Positions 7,991 through 16,925 of a stretch of 64,000 nt of DNA are shown here, one piece after another. Origin of the DNA: JAMHWF01 sp048500255 (GTDB lineage: Bacteria > Pseudomonadota > Gammaproteobacteria > Burkholderiales > Burkholderiaceae_C); assembly GCA_048500255.1 (NCBI GenBank), contig JASNYH010000002.1, forward strand, positions 372,001 through 436,000, given 5' to 3'. The notes under the pieces are model-generated. The model did not search any database, was not told the origin of the DNA, and saw only the letters and a program-made list of their open reading frames with translations. Within the stretch, counting starts at the first letter, position 1. The number at the start of each line of letters is the position of its first letter. The position numbers and the translations under genes were made by a program.

Positions 7991-8620
7991 ATGAGCGCCG
8001 CCCCTCCGGCCGATCGCACCGAGCGCAGCGAGCGCCTCGCCGGCCTGATCGCGCGCGTCGCGCTCGGCGACCGCGCGGCATTCCGCACGCTCTATGACGC
8101 CACCAGCGCGCATCTGTTCGGCGTTGTCCTTCGTATCCAGCCAGACCGGGCGCGCGCAGAAGACGTGCTGCAGGAGGTCTACGTCAACGTGTGGCGCGGC
8201 GCCGCGGGGTTCGACGCGGCCGTCGGCCAGCCGCTGACCTGGCTGACGAGCATCGCGCGCCACCGCGCCATCGACCAGTTGCGGCGCGCGGCGGCCGCGC
8301 CCAAGACGCTCAGCACGACGATGGCCCGCGACGACGACGACACCGAACGCGACATGCTCGACGAACTGCCTTGCGCCGACGACGGCCCGCTGGAGCTGCT
8401 GGCGCGTGCCGTCGACGCGCGCGCGCTGCGCAGCTGCATCGGCGGGCTCAGCCGCGAACAGCAGGCCAGCCTCGCGCTGGCCTACTACCAGGGCCTGTCG
8501 CACGCCGAGGTGGCGGCTCAGATGGGCCAGCCGCTCGGCTCCGTCAAGAGCTGGGTGCGGCGCGGCCTCGCCGCGCTCAAGAGCTGCCTCGAGCGACTCG
8601 GCTTCGAAGCGGGGCGCTGA
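7991..8620 (+). CDS. ECF-type RNA polymerase sigma factor (SigK-like)
   Basis: A 209-residue group IV sigma factor. Sigma region 2 covers about residues 30-105 (AFRTLYDATSAHLFGVVLRI, AEDVLQEVYVNVWR, LTWLTSIARHRAIDQLRR). An acidic linker (DDDDTERDMLDELP) leads to sigma region 4 (about 145-205: LSREQQASLALAYYQGLSHAEVAAQMGQ, LGSVKSWVRRGLAALKSCL). It is followed after three bases by an RskA-like anti-sigma factor, so its activity is probably controlled by membrane sequestration. In related pairs the regulon includes the co-encoded exported proteins; here the ferritin-like protein and lipoprotein are the candidates. Confidence 0.92.
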   Translation: MSAAPPADRTERSERLAGLIARVALGDRAAFRTLYDATSAHLFGVVLRIQPDRARAEDVLQEVYVNVWRGAAGFDAAVGQPLTWLTSIARHRAIDQLRRAAAAPKTLSTTMARDDDDTERDMLDELPCADDGPLELLARAVDARALRSCIGGLSREQQASLALAYYQGLSHAEVAAQMGQPLGSVKSWVRRGLAALKSCLERLGFEAGR

Positions 8621-8623
8621 CGC

Positions 8624-9316
8624 ATGGACTACGGCCGCCGCACGCTCGCCGACCGGCTCGCCGCCGAATACGTGCTCGGCACGCTGCGCGGGCCGGCGCG
8701 GCGCCGGTTCGAGGCGCTGCTGCCGGCCCACCCGGCGCTGCGCGCCGCGGTGCGCGACTGGCAGGCACGGCTCGATCCCATGGCCGCGGCCGTCGCGCCG
8801 GTGGCGCCGCCGGCGTCGGCGTGGGCCGGCATCGAGCGCCGGCTGTTCGGCGCGGCCGCCGCGCCGCTGCCGTGGTGGCGCCGCGCCGGCTCGTGGCAGG
8901 GCCTGGCCGGCATCGCGACGGCGGCGGCCGTCGCGCTCGCCGTGCTGGTGGCGCAGCCGCCGGCCACGGCGCCCCCAGTCGTCGTCGTGCTGGCCGCCAG
9001 CGGCGACGCCGGCGCCGCGGCGCTGCCGCCGGCGAGCTTCGTCGCCAGCGTGTCGGCCGACGGCCGCTCGCTCGTGCTCAAGCCGATCGGTCCGGTGCGC
9101 GTCGCCGCCGACCGCGCGCTCGAACTGTGGGCCGTGCCGGGCGCCGGCGCGCCGCGCTCGCTCGGCCTGGTGGCGAGCGACGCGGCGACGACGGTGCTGC
9201 GCGCGCGCCTGCTCGACGGCACGGCGGCCTTCGCCGTCAGCGTCGAGCCCGCCGGCGGCTCGCCGACCGGCGCGCCGACCGGGCCGATCGTCTCGGTCGG
9301 CAAGCTGCAGAGCTGA
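8624..9316 (+). CDS. RskA-like anti-sigma factor
   Basis: A 230-residue single-pass membrane protein that should bind the upstream sigma factor. The N-terminal cytoplasmic part (1-90) begins LADRLAAEYVLGTLRGPARRRFEALL, the zinc-free anti-sigma helix pattern of RskA. A membrane segment spans about 92-110 (WQGLAGIATAAAVALAVLVA). The periplasmic C-terminal domain (115-230, with LVLKPIGPVRVAADRALELWAVPG) is the RskA domain. Release normally occurs by regulated proteolysis or a redox change; the signal here is unknown. The start ATG is 3 bases after the sigma stop. Confidence 0.88.
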   Translation: MDYGRRTLADRLAAEYVLGTLRGPARRRFEALLPAHPALRAAVRDWQARLDPMAAAVAPVAPPASAWAGIERRLFGAAAAPLPWWRRAGSWQGLAGIATAAAVALAVLVAQPPATAPPVVVVLAASGDAGAAALPPASFVASVSADGRSLVLKPIGPVRVAADRALELWAVPGAGAPRSLGLVASDAATTVLRARLLDGTAAFAVSVEPAGGSPTGAPTGPIVSVGKLQS

Positions 9317-9432
9317 CGGGCGCACCTTCTTCGCGCCGCTGCATCCGCACGGCGCCCTGCTGCGTATGGGTCGTCACGTCGCCCGCCCCGGGCGGCGCCG
9401 CAACCGAGCGACTTCATTCACAGGAGACCGCG

Positions 9433-10020
9433 ATGAACACTCTGCAACGCATCGAATCCACGGCCGCGCGCCGCGACATCCTCAAGGGCGCCGGCGTGCT
9501 GTCGGCCGGCGCCGTGCTGCTGCTGGCCGGCGTGCGAGCGCACGCCGCGACGCAAGGCAGCGCTCCAGGCGAAGGCGACGTCGCCATCCTCAACGTCGCG
9601 CTCGCGCTCGAGCACGAGGCGATCGCCGCCTACCAGCTCGGCGCCGGCAGCGGCCTGCTGCAAAAGCCCGTGCTCGAGACGGCGCTGCGCTTCCAGGCCG
9701 ACCACAAGGCGCACCGCGACGCCCTCGTCGCGACGATCCGCAAGCTCGGCGGCAGACCGGTCGACGACCTGCCGGCCGATCGCCATGCGTCGAGCCTGGG
9801 CGCCGCGTCGCTGAAGACGCAGGCCGACGTGCTCAACCTCGCGGCGCGCCTCGAGCTCGGCGCGACCAACGCCTACCTGGCAGTGATCCCGTCGTTCCGC
9901 GACGGCCAGCTCGCCAAGGTGGCGGGGCGGCTCGCCGCCGACGAGACGCTGCACTGGACGCTGCTCAACAGCGCGCTCGGGCGGCCGCTGCCGATGGCCG
10001 CGCTGTCGTTCGGCGCCTGA
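9433..10020 (+). CDS. Exported ferritin-like domain protein
   Basis: A 195-residue protein with a twin-arginine-like leader (R13-R14 in ARRDILKGAGVLSAGAVLLLAG, cleavage probably after AHA near 38). A four-helix ferritin-like bundle follows. Helix residues LALEHEAIAAYQLG, FQADHKAHRDALVATI, LELGATNAYLAVI and ADETLHWTLL carry spaced Glu/His pairs able to bind a di-metal centre. It has a good Shine-Dalgarno (CAGGAG at 9421-9426). A gap of 116 bases separates it from the anti-sigma gene. Export through Tat fits a protein folded with metal in the cytoplasm. Function is not established: stress protection, metal storage or oxidase activity are all possible. Confidence 0.85.
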   Translation: MNTLQRIESTAARRDILKGAGVLSAGAVLLLAGVRAHAATQGSAPGEGDVAILNVALALEHEAIAAYQLGAGSGLLQKPVLETALRFQADHKAHRDALVATIRKLGGRPVDDLPADRHASSLGAASLKTQADVLNLAARLELGATNAYLAVIPSFRDGQLAKVAGRLAADETLHWTLLNSALGRPLPMAALSFGA

Positions 10021-10040
10021 CTCTCGAACGGAGACCCATC

Positions 10041-10214
10041 ATGCGCAAGCTCTGCGCCACACTGCCGCTGTTCGCGCTGCTCACGGCCTGCATGAGTCCC
10101 GGCCTGCGTTCGGCGTCGGCCGTCGACAGCGCGACGCTGCCCGAGGCGGTGCGCGTGCCGGCCGACTACGTCTTCTACGGCGGCCGTGACGCGGCGAGAA
10201 TGAGCGCCTGGTAG
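10041..10214 (+). CDS. Small lipoprotein of unknown function
   Basis: A 57-residue protein with a short basic N-terminus (MRKLC), a hydrophobic stretch and lipobox LTAC (Cys17), so the mature lipoprotein is only about 41 residues. The mature part (MSPGLRSASAVDSATLPEAV onward) has no recognised fold. It follows the ferritin-like gene by 20 bases and has a GGAGA Shine-Dalgarno at 10030-10034. Location suggests a partner of the ferritin-like protein or of the sigma regulon. It is easily missed by gene callers because of its size. Confidence 0.7.
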   Translation: MRKLCATLPLFALLTACMSPGLRSASAVDSATLPEAVRVPADYVFYGGRDAARMSAW

Positions 10215-10273
10215 GGATGGTCGGCCGGCGCACCGCCGTCTAGCGTGCGCTTCCGATGGCAAGGAGGTGCGCG

Positions 10274-13200
10274 ATGGATGCAGGCGCAGTCGTGCTCCCG
10301 GGCGCCGAACCGGCACGCCGGCCGTGGTTCGGCGGCATCGGCCTGCCGCCGTGGGTCGAAGCGGCGCTCGGCGTGCCCGGCCGCGCGCACGGCGTCGGCT
10401 GGCTCGCGGCCGCGTCGATCGGCACGGCGCTGGCGCTGCTGCTGCTGCGCTCGGCGCTCGCCGTGCCGACCGGATGGGGCGTCGAGGACTTCCTCGGTTG
10501 GGTCGACGCCGGCGCGCAGGGCCCGGTGCAGGCGATCGTCGCGCTGTGGCAGCGCGCCGGCGTGCTGCCGCTGGCCTGGGCCTATCTCGCCATCGACAGC
10601 GCCGTCTTCGTGCCGCTCTACGCGGCGTTCGCGCTGGCGCTCGGCGCGCGGCTGGCGCGCGCCGTGGCGGCCGAGCAGCGCGAAGGCGGCGCGGCGCGCG
10701 CCGAGCCCGCGCTGCGCCGCGCGCTCGGCGCGCCGGTGCTCGCGCTCGCCGGCGTCGACCTGATCGAGAACGCGCTCGGCCTGGCGCGCACCGGCGCCGT
10801 CGGCGGCGCGCTGGCCGTCGCCGCGAGCGTCGTCGCGCTGGGCGCGCTGCTGCGCAGCGCCGCGCTGCGCGATCACTGGCGCAGCGCCGGCGCCTGGGGC
10901 GTCGCGCTCGGCGCGGCGCTGGCCTTCGTCGCGCTGGCCGCCGCGTGGACGCGCCCGCAGTGCCGCCGCACCGACAATGCGCCGGCGTTCGGCCTCGACG
11001 CGCTGTGGCCGCTCGGCTGCGCGGCGCACGAGGCCAAGGGCTGGCTCGTCGTGCTGGCCGTCGCGCTGCTGCTGCTGGCCGCCGCCTTCTGGCTGTTCGG
11101 CGTGCACTTCGGCCCGGGCACGCCGGCGGCGGCGCGCGCGGCGCGGGCCCGGCTGCGCGCCGCGCTGTGGGACATCGTCGTGCGCAGCCGCTACGTGCTG
11201 ATCGCCATCGCGCTGATGGCCGGGCTGACCGTCGTGATGGACCAGGGGCGCGATGTCGCCTATGCGATGGCGGCGGCGCCGTTTCGCGCCGGCGACTTCG
11301 CATGGTGGGAGCGCGCGCTGCTGTGGGCCGGCCTCGCGGCATCGTTCGCGGCGTCGGCACTGGCGGTCTGGATGTTCGTCTTCGCGTGCTGGCTGTGGAC
11401 GCGCAGCGCCTGCATGCTCGCCACGCTGCACGGCGGTGCGACGGCTGCCGCTGCCGCGCCTCCGCCGGCGCCCGGTGCGCCGCCGCCGCCGCTGACCGAC
11501 GCCGACGTCGTCGCGCGCGAGTGGGCGCGCGTGCTGGCCTTCGTGCCCGTCGTGCTGCTCGTCGTGCTGTGCGCCGGCGTGATCGAGGACGTCGTGATGG
11601 CGCAGTCGGCCGACCCGGCCGTCGAGCCGACGCGCTGGATCGGCCCGGTGACGACGGTGCTCGTGTTCGGCCTCGGCACGATCGGCTTCGGCATCGCCTT
11701 CCTGCGCCAGCGCACGCGCCAGCTCACCGTCACCGGTTACTACGACTGCGTGAGCTGGACGACGTGGGCGCGGCTGGCCGGCTTCGGCCTGCCGCTGCGC
11801 CACGGCGCGCACGGCAAGTACAGCTTCGGCCGGCTCGTCGATCCGTACTGGCTGCCCGTCGTCGCGCTGGCCGGGCTGCTCGGCGGCCGGCTGCTCGACG
11901 TGTTTCCGGCCGCCGGCTGGTGGCGCGTCGACTACCTGCCGACGATGACGTTCGCCGTCATCGTCTACTCGCTCACGCTGTGGCTGTGCTTCTTCGGCTG
12001 GCTGTCGATGCTCGAGATCCGGCGCTCGATCCCGTGGGTCGGCCTGCTCGTCGTCGCGGTCGGCGCGATCGGTGCCTTCGGCTGGGCCGACAACCACGTC
12101 GTGTGGCCGGCCGTCGCGCCGGGCGACGCCGCGCCGGCCGGCGCGTTGCGCATGTTCGCGTACAGCGCGGCGCTCGCCGTGCTGCTGCTCGTCGCCTATC
12201 GCTGGGCGATGGGCGTCGTCGAGCGCGCGACGGCCGCGGCGCCCGCTGCCACGGCCACGGCCGAGCCTGCCTCCGCGCTCGTGCGGCTGCGTCGCTGGGT
12301 TACGCCGCTGGCCGTCGCCGCAGGTGTCGGCCTGGTGCTGTGGGCCGGCGACCGGGGGGCGACGTCGCGGCCGGCCGACGCGCGGCCGCTGCCGGCGTGG
12401 TCGCGGCCGACGCTCGACATCGCGCTCGCCGACTGGCTGGCATCGATCTGCAACGCGGGCGCCGACGGCGCGTGCAGGCCGGCGCTCGCCGCGCGGCCCG
12501 ACGGCGGCATCGACGTGCACTTCGTGTCGTCGGAAGGCGGCGGTATCCGCGCCGCGGTGTGGACGGCGTTCGCGCTGCAGCGCCTGGCGGCGAGCGATGC
12601 GGGCTTTCTCGCGCGCACCTTCTCGATCTCAGGCGTGTCGGGCGGCGCCGTCGGCGCGGCGGCGTTTCGCGCCTGCAGCACCGCGGGCGGCGATGCCGGC
12701 GCGCGCGACGCCTGCCTGCGCCGCGTCGCGCAGACCGATCTGCTGTCGCCGCTCATCGGCGCGTGGATGTTCGAAGACGCTCTCGCGCGCGTGCTGCCGA
12801 CCAGCCTGTGCACGACGCCGGGCTGCGGTTTCCTGTCGCGCGGCGCCTGGTTCGAGCAGACGCTCGAGGCGGCGGCGCCCGGCTTTCGCGGCGGCCTCGT
12901 CGCATCGGGTCAGGCGCTGCGCAACGGCGGCGCGGCGCACGTGCCCTATCTCTTCCTCAACGCGACCTGGGTCGAGTCGGGCGAGCGCGCCATCGGCAGC
13001 GATCTGCGCATCGATTGGCGGTTGTTCCGCGGCGCCAAGGATCCGCTGCGCATCGTCGGCGCCGACCTGCCGCTCGGCACGGCGGCGCACAACGCGGCGC
13101 GCTTTCCGTACGTCAACGCGATCGGCGCGCTGCGCGCGCCGCGCGAGCGCTGCCAGACGCGCCAGGGCGAGCCGGCGGCCGACGGCGCGGCCGTGGAACA

Positions 13201-13873
13201 GGCGCTCGCCGGCCCGCCCGAGGTCTGCGGCCACCTCGCCGACGGCGGCTACTTCGACAACTCGGGCGCGCAGACCACGCTCGACGCGCTGCAGGGTCTG
13301 GCTCGCTGCCTCGACGCGCGTGCCGGCGATGCCGCCGCCGCGGCGCTGTTCCCGAAGTGCGCCGCGATGCCGCCGGCGCAGCGCGAATGGCTGCGCAGCC
13401 GCCTCGTGCCGCGCGTGCTGATGATCCGCAACGGCGTCAATCCGGCCGGTGCGCGCCAGGAGCATTGCCGCAGCGTCGTGCGGCCGACGGGCAGCGACGT
13501 GACGCCCGCGCCCGCCGCCGGTTGCAGTGCGCTGACGCAGCAGGGCTATCACCCCGAGCGGCCGGTGTGCCGCGGCAAGGCAGCGTTGTATGTCGACTTC
13601 GTGGGCCCGGCGCTGGCCGTCGTCAACGTCAGCGGCATCGGCGCCAACGGCCTGCTCGCCGAGGCGCGTCAGTCACAGGCCGTGCGCGCGCTGCGCAGCG
13701 TGCTCGGCGGCGCCGCAGCCGCCAGCACCGACGCCCCCGCCGTCGTCGTCGACCTGCTGCCCGACGGCATCCGCTATCCGCTCGGCTGGCACTTGTCGCC
13801 GGCGGCGTCGGAGGGGATGGCGCGCCAGGCGGCGCGCTGCACGATCGCGTCGGCGGCGACGACGGGCCCGTAG
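10274..13873 (+). CDS. Multi-pass membrane protein with C-terminal patatin-like phospholipase domain
   Basis: A 1199-residue protein. The first 720 residues contain about 12-14 hydrophobic segments. The C-terminal part (about 735-1190) carries patatin-like lipase motifs: glycine-rich oxyanion loop EGGGIRAA (754-761), nucleophile elbow GVSGG with Ser789, and DGG with Asp990, giving a Ser-Asp dyad. The start is set by a strong Shine-Dalgarno AAGGAGG (10261-10267) six bases before the ATG at 10274; an earlier ATG at 10256 lacks one. Patatin enzymes release fatty acids from phospholipids or neutral lipids. A domain tethered to so large a membrane region is unusual, and the substrate is unknown. 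Internal Cys pairs (for example CNAGADGAC, CTTPGC) suggest the catalytic domain may face the periplasm. Confidence 0.82.
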   Translation: MDAGAVVLPGAEPARRPWFGGIGLPPWVEAALGVPGRAHGVGWLAAASIGTALALLLLRSALAVPTGWGVEDFLGWVDAGAQGPVQAIVALWQRAGVLPLAWAYLAIDSAVFVPLYAAFALALGARLARAVAAEQREGGAARAEPALRRALGAPVLALAGVDLIENALGLARTGAVGGALAVAASVVALGALLRSAALRDHWRSAGAWGVALGAALAFVALAAAWTRPQCRRTDNAPAFGLDALWPLGCAAHEAKGWLVVLAVALLLLAAAFWLFGVHFGPGTPAAARAARARLRAALWDIVVRSRYVLIAIALMAGLTVVMDQGRDVAYAMAAAPFRAGDFAWWERALLWAGLAASFAASALAVWMFVFACWLWTRSACMLATLHGGATAAAAAPPPAPGAPPPPLTDADVVAREWARVLAFVPVVLLVVLCAGVIEDVVMAQSADPAVEPTRWIGPVTTVLVFGLGTIGFGIAFLRQRTRQLTVTGYYDCVSWTTWARLAGFGLPLRHGAHGKYSFGRLVDPYWLPVVALAGLLGGRLLDVFPAAGWWRVDYLPTMTFAVIVYSLTLWLCFFGWLSMLEIRRSIPWVGLLVVAVGAIGAFGWADNHVVWPAVAPGDAAPAGALRMFAYSAALAVLLLVAYRWAMGVVERATAAAPAATATAEPASALVRLRRWVTPLAVAAGVGLVLWAGDRGATSRPADARPLPAWSRPTLDIALADWLASICNAGADGACRPALAARPDGGIDVHFVSSEGGGIRAAVWTAFALQRLAASDAGFLARTFSISGVSGGAVGAAAFRACSTAGGDAGARDACLRRVAQTDLLSPLIGAWMFEDALARVLPTSLCTTPGCGFLSRGAWFEQTLEAAAPGFRGGLVASGQALRNGGAAHVPYLFLNATWVESGERAIGSDLRIDWRLFRGAKDPLRIVGADLPLGTAAHNAARFPYVNAIGALRAPRERCQTRQGEPAADGAAVEQALAGPPEVCGHLADGGYFDNSGAQTTLDALQGLARCLDARAGDAAAAALFPKCAAMPPAQREWLRSRLVPRVLMIRNGVNPAGARQEHCRSVVRPTGSDVTPAPAAGCSALTQQGYHPERPVCRGKAALYVDFVGPALAVVNVSGIGANGLLAEARQSQAVRALRSVLGGAAAASTDAPAVVVDLLPDGIRYPLGWHLSPAASEGMARQAARCTIASAATTGP

Positions 13874-13886
13874 CCGGGCCGCCGCG

Positions 13887-14144
13887 TCAGTGCCCCGCGC
13901 GCAGCGGCGCGTTGGCGTCGAGCTTGTAGACCGTGCCGCAGTACGGGCACTTGCCGGCGCCCGTCGACGCGACGTCGATGAAGACGCGCGGATGGCCGCT
14001 CCACAGCGGCATCTTCGGATTGGGGCAGAACACGACGCCGTGGCCCTGCAGGTCGCTCGCGTCGACGACGACGTGGCCGGCCGCCTGGGCCGTGCTCGGC
14101 TCGATGCCGGTGCTGCCGATCTTGCTGCTGCTCATGGTGCCCAT
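13887..14144 (-). CDS. Small zinc-finger protein
   Basis: About 85 residues. The C-terminal half has metal-binding spacing FCPNPKMPLWSGHPRVFIDV followed by KCPYCGTVYKL: Cys, His, then a CPYC pair. This matches the short CHCC-type zinc-finger proteins encoded beside ilvE in betaproteobacteria and related to a mitochondrial complex I subunit. A GTG at 14147 or an ATG at 14135 are alternative starts. It follows ilvE by four bases and is likely co-transcribed with it. Function in bacteria is unknown. Confidence 0.8.
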   Translation of the reverse strand: MGTMSSSKIGSTGIEPSTAQAAGHVVVDASDLQGHGVVFCPNPKMPLWSGHPRVFIDVASTGAGKCPYCGTVYKLDANAPLRAGH

Positions 14145-14148
14145 CACT

Positions 14149-15072
14149 TCAGACCCTGGTCAGCCATTCGGCGTACTTCGCGTTGCGGCCGTTGACGATG
14201 TCGAAGAAGGCCGCCTGGATCTTCTCCGTCACGGGCCCGCGCGAGCCGATGCCGATCTGCACGCGGTCGAGTTCGCGGATCGGCGTCACTTCGGCGGCGG
14301 TGCCGGTGAAGAAGCACTCGTCGGCGATGTAGATCTCGTCGCGCGTGATGCGCTTCTCGACGATCTTCAGTCCCAGGTCCTGGCAGACGGCAAACACGGT
14401 GTTGCGCGTGATGCCGTTGAGCGCGCCGGCCGACAGGTCGGGCGTGTAGACGACGCCGTTCTTGACGACGAACACGTTCTCGCCCGCGCCTTCGCTGACG
14501 AAGCCGGCCGAGTCGAGCAGCAGCGCCTCGTCGTAGCCGTCGTCCGTCGCTTCCATGTTGGCGAGGATCGAGTTGCTGTAGTTGCTCACCGCCTTGGCCT
14601 GCGTCATCGTGATGTTGACGTGGTGGCGCGTGTAGCTGCTCGTCTTGACGCGGATGCCGCGCTTCAGGCCCTCGTCGCCGAGGTAGGCGCCCCAGGCCCA
14701 GGCGGCGATCATCAGGTGGATGCTGTTGCCCTTGGGGCTGACGCCGAGCTTCTCGGAGCCGATCCACACCAGCGGACGCAGGTAGCAGCTTTCGAGCTTG
14801 TTGGCGCGCACGACTTCCTTCTGCGCCTCGACCACCGTCTCGAAGTCGTACGGGATCTTCATGCGCAGGATCTTGGCGCTGTTGTACAGGCGCTCGGTGT
14901 GCTCGCGCAGGCGGAAGATCGCCGTGCCGTGGGCCGTGTTGTAGGCGCGCACGCCCTCGAACGCGCCGCAGCCGTAGTGCAGCGTGTGGGTCAGCACGTG
15001 GATCTTCGCGTCGCGCCAGTCGACGAGCGCGCCGTCCATCCAGATCTTGCCGTCGCGGTCTTCCATCGACAT
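14149..15072 (-). CDS. ilvE: Branched-chain amino acid aminotransferase IlvE
   Basis: PLP enzyme performing the last step of leucine, isoleucine and valine synthesis and the first step of their breakdown. It has 307 residues, typical length. N-terminal DGKIWMDGALVDWRDAKIHV and THTLHYGCGAFEGVRAY are family hallmarks. The PLP lysine is K160 in TMTQAKAVSNYSNS, and the cofactor-binding glycine-rich TGTAAEVTPI is near residue 257. It heads a pair with the downstream zinc-finger gene. Cytoplasmic. Confidence 0.95.
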   Translation of the reverse strand: MSMEDRDGKIWMDGALVDWRDAKIHVLTHTLHYGCGAFEGVRAYNTAHGTAIFRLREHTERLYNSAKILRMKIPYDFETVVEAQKEVVRANKLESCYLRPLVWIGSEKLGVSPKGNSIHLMIAAWAWGAYLGDEGLKRGIRVKTSSYTRHHVNITMTQAKAVSNYSNSILANMEATDDGYDEALLLDSAGFVSEGAGENVFVVKNGVVYTPDLSAGALNGITRNTVFAVCQDLGLKIVEKRITRDEIYIADECFFTGTAAEVTPIRELDRVQIGIGSRGPVTEKIQAAFFDIVNGRNAKYAEWLTRV

Positions 15073-15105
15073 GGGGCGTCCTCGGGTGCAGGGAGAACCC
15101 GAATT

Positions 15106-15510
15106 CTAAGGGGCGGGCGTCGCATCGTCGGCCGCGTCCCCCGGGCGCTGCAGCGCCCATCGCGCACAGCGCCCGCGGTCGAGCTCGACGCGCACCTCGG
15201 CGCCGCCCGGGTCGGCCCAGACGAAGGTCTCGGGCCCCTCGGCGATCTTGCGCCCGAGGCTGCCGGTGAGCTTGAGGATGTCGAGCAGCGGCATGCCGGC
15301 GTGCAGCCTCGAGTGCAGCATCACGGCGCTGGCGACATGGCCGACCGGCGACTGGCCGGCCCGGCGCAGCACGCGCGTGATGCGCGTGAACTGCAGCAGC
15401 AGCCAGAACACGACGACGCTGAACGCCAGCACCAGGCCCTGCCAGCCCCACGCCTGCCAGCCGACGCCGAAGGCCAGCGCGGCCAGCGCCCAGCCGATCC
15501 ATGAATTCAT
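15106..15510 (-). CDS. Conserved membrane protein of unknown function
   Basis: A 134-residue protein with two adjacent hydrophobic segments (about 4-22 and 25-43), then a basic stretch (ITRVLRRAG) and a soluble C-terminal domain with GMPLLDILKLTGSLGRKI and ETFVWADPGGAEVRVEL. The hairpin plus cytoplasmic tail suggests an inner-membrane protein with its C-terminus inside. It lies 9 bases downstream of radA on the same strand and 33 bases upstream of ilvE. I do not recognise a named family. Confidence 0.78.
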   Translation of the reverse strand: MNSWIGWALAALAFGVGWQAWGWQGLVLAFSVVVFWLLLQFTRITRVLRRAGQSPVGHVASAVMLHSRLHAGMPLLDILKLTGSLGRKIAEGPETFVWADPGGAEVRVELDRGRCARWALQRPGDAADDATPAP

Positions 15511-15519
15511 GCGTGATCC

Positions 15520-16905
15520 TCAGTCGAGCTCGCGCAGCGCGTCGATCGCCTGCTCGATGCGCTCGACGGCCACCAGCTTCAGCCCCTCGGGCGGCTTCTT
15601 GGGCGCATTCGCCTTGGGCACCAGGCCGATCGCGAAGCCGAGCTTGGCGGCTTCCTTCAGGCGCTCCTGGCCGCGCGGCGCGGGACGCACCTCGCCGGCC
15701 AGGCCGACTTCGCCGAACGCGAAGAAGCCTGCCGGCAGCGGCCGGCCACGCAGGCTGCTGTGGATCGCCAGCAGCACGGCCAGGTCCGCCGCCGGCTCGC
15801 TGATGCGCACGCCGCCGACGGCATTGACGAACACGTCCTGGTCGAAGGTCGCGATGCCGGCGTGGCGGTGCAGCACGGCCAGCAGCATCGCCAGGCGGTC
15901 GCGCTCCAGGCCCACCGACAGGCGGCGCGGGCTCGGGCCCCCGCCGTCGACCAGCGCCTGTACCTCGACGAGCAGCGGCCGTGTGCCTTCGAGCGTGACG
16001 AGCACGCACGAGCCCGCCACCGGCGCGCCGTGCGTCGACAGGAAGATGGCGCTCGGGTTGGCGACACCCTTGAGTCCGCGCTCCGTCATCGCGAACACGC
16101 CGATCTCGTTGACGGCGCCGAAGCGGTTCTTGATCGCGCGCACGAGGCGAAAGCTCGAATGCGTGTCGCCCTCGAAATAGAGCACGGTGTCGACGATGTG
16201 CTCCATCACGCGCGGCCCGGCGAGTGCGCCTTCCTTCGTGACGTGGCCGACGAGCACGATCGCCGTGCCGCTGCTCTTCGCGATGCGCGTGAGTTGCGCG
16301 GCGCACTCGCGCACCTGCGCCACCGAGCCCGGCGCCGACGTGAGCTGCTCGCTGTACAGCGTCTGGATCGAGTCGACGACGCACACCGCCGGCCGCTCGT
16401 CGGCGATCACGGCGGCGATCTTCTCGAGCTGGATCTCGGCGACGACGCGCACTGCCGAGCCCGCGCCGCCCGCCGCGCCTTCGCCGGCCAGGCCGAGCCG
16501 CCGCGCGCGCAGCGCGACCTGCGCGCCGCTTTCCTCGCCGGTGACGTAGAGGCAGGGCAGGCGGCGCGACAGCGCGTCGAGCGCCTGCAGCAGCAGCGTC
16601 GACTTGCCGATGCCCGGGTCGCCGCCGATCAGCACGACGCCGCCGGCGACCAGCCCGCCGCCGAGCACACGGTCGAGCTCGTCGATGCCGGTCGGCTGGC
16701 GATCGACGTCGGTGGCCTCGATCTGCGACAGCGTCGCCACCTCGGCGCGGCCGGCGAGCGACTGGTAGCGGTGCTTCGTGCCCGCCGCCTCGGCGACCGA
16801 CTCGACGAGCGTGTTCCAGGCGCCGCACGCCGGGCACTTGCCGAGCCATTTCGGGCTCGTGCCGCCGCATTCGCTGCAGGTGTAGACGGATTTCTCGCGC
16901 GCCAT
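15520..16905 (-). CDS. radA: DNA repair protein RadA
   Basis: RecA-related ATPase that helps process recombination intermediates (branch migration). It has 461 residues from ATG 16905; an in-frame ATG at 16917 would add four residues, but family members start MAxxKSVYTC. The N-terminal C4 zinc motif is CSECGG..CPACG (residues 10-32), and Walker A is GGDPGIGKST near 90. The RadA-specific KNRFGAVNEIGVF is near residue 250, and a Lon-like C-terminal domain ends the protein. The membrane protein gene follows closely. Confidence 0.95.
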   Translation of the reverse strand: MAREKSVYTCSECGGTSPKWLGKCPACGAWNTLVESVAEAAGTKHRYQSLAGRAEVATLSQIEATDVDRQPTGIDELDRVLGGGLVAGGVVLIGGDPGIGKSTLLLQALDALSRRLPCLYVTGEESGAQVALRARRLGLAGEGAAGGAGSAVRVVAEIQLEKIAAVIADERPAVCVVDSIQTLYSEQLTSAPGSVAQVRECAAQLTRIAKSSGTAIVLVGHVTKEGALAGPRVMEHIVDTVLYFEGDTHSSFRLVRAIKNRFGAVNEIGVFAMTERGLKGVANPSAIFLSTHGAPVAGSCVLVTLEGTRPLLVEVQALVDGGGPSPRRLSVGLERDRLAMLLAVLHRHAGIATFDQDVFVNAVGGVRISEPAADLAVLLAIHSSLRGRPLPAGFFAFGEVGLAGEVRPAPRGQERLKEAAKLGFAIGLVPKANAPKKPPEGLKLVAVERIEQAIDALRELD

Positions 16906-16925
16906 GGTGCGCGGCATTGTGCCGG

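Noticed and set aside
10267..13929. A 1220-codon frame parallel to the patatin-like gene
   Set aside because: Same strand but Arg-rich with no membrane segments or motifs; a frame shadow.
14144..16870. Long minus-strand open frame of 908 codons across ilvE and radA
   Set aside because: It reads as Arg/Ala-rich sequence with no motifs, and the two real genes in another frame cover the same bases. It is a shadow caused by high GC content.
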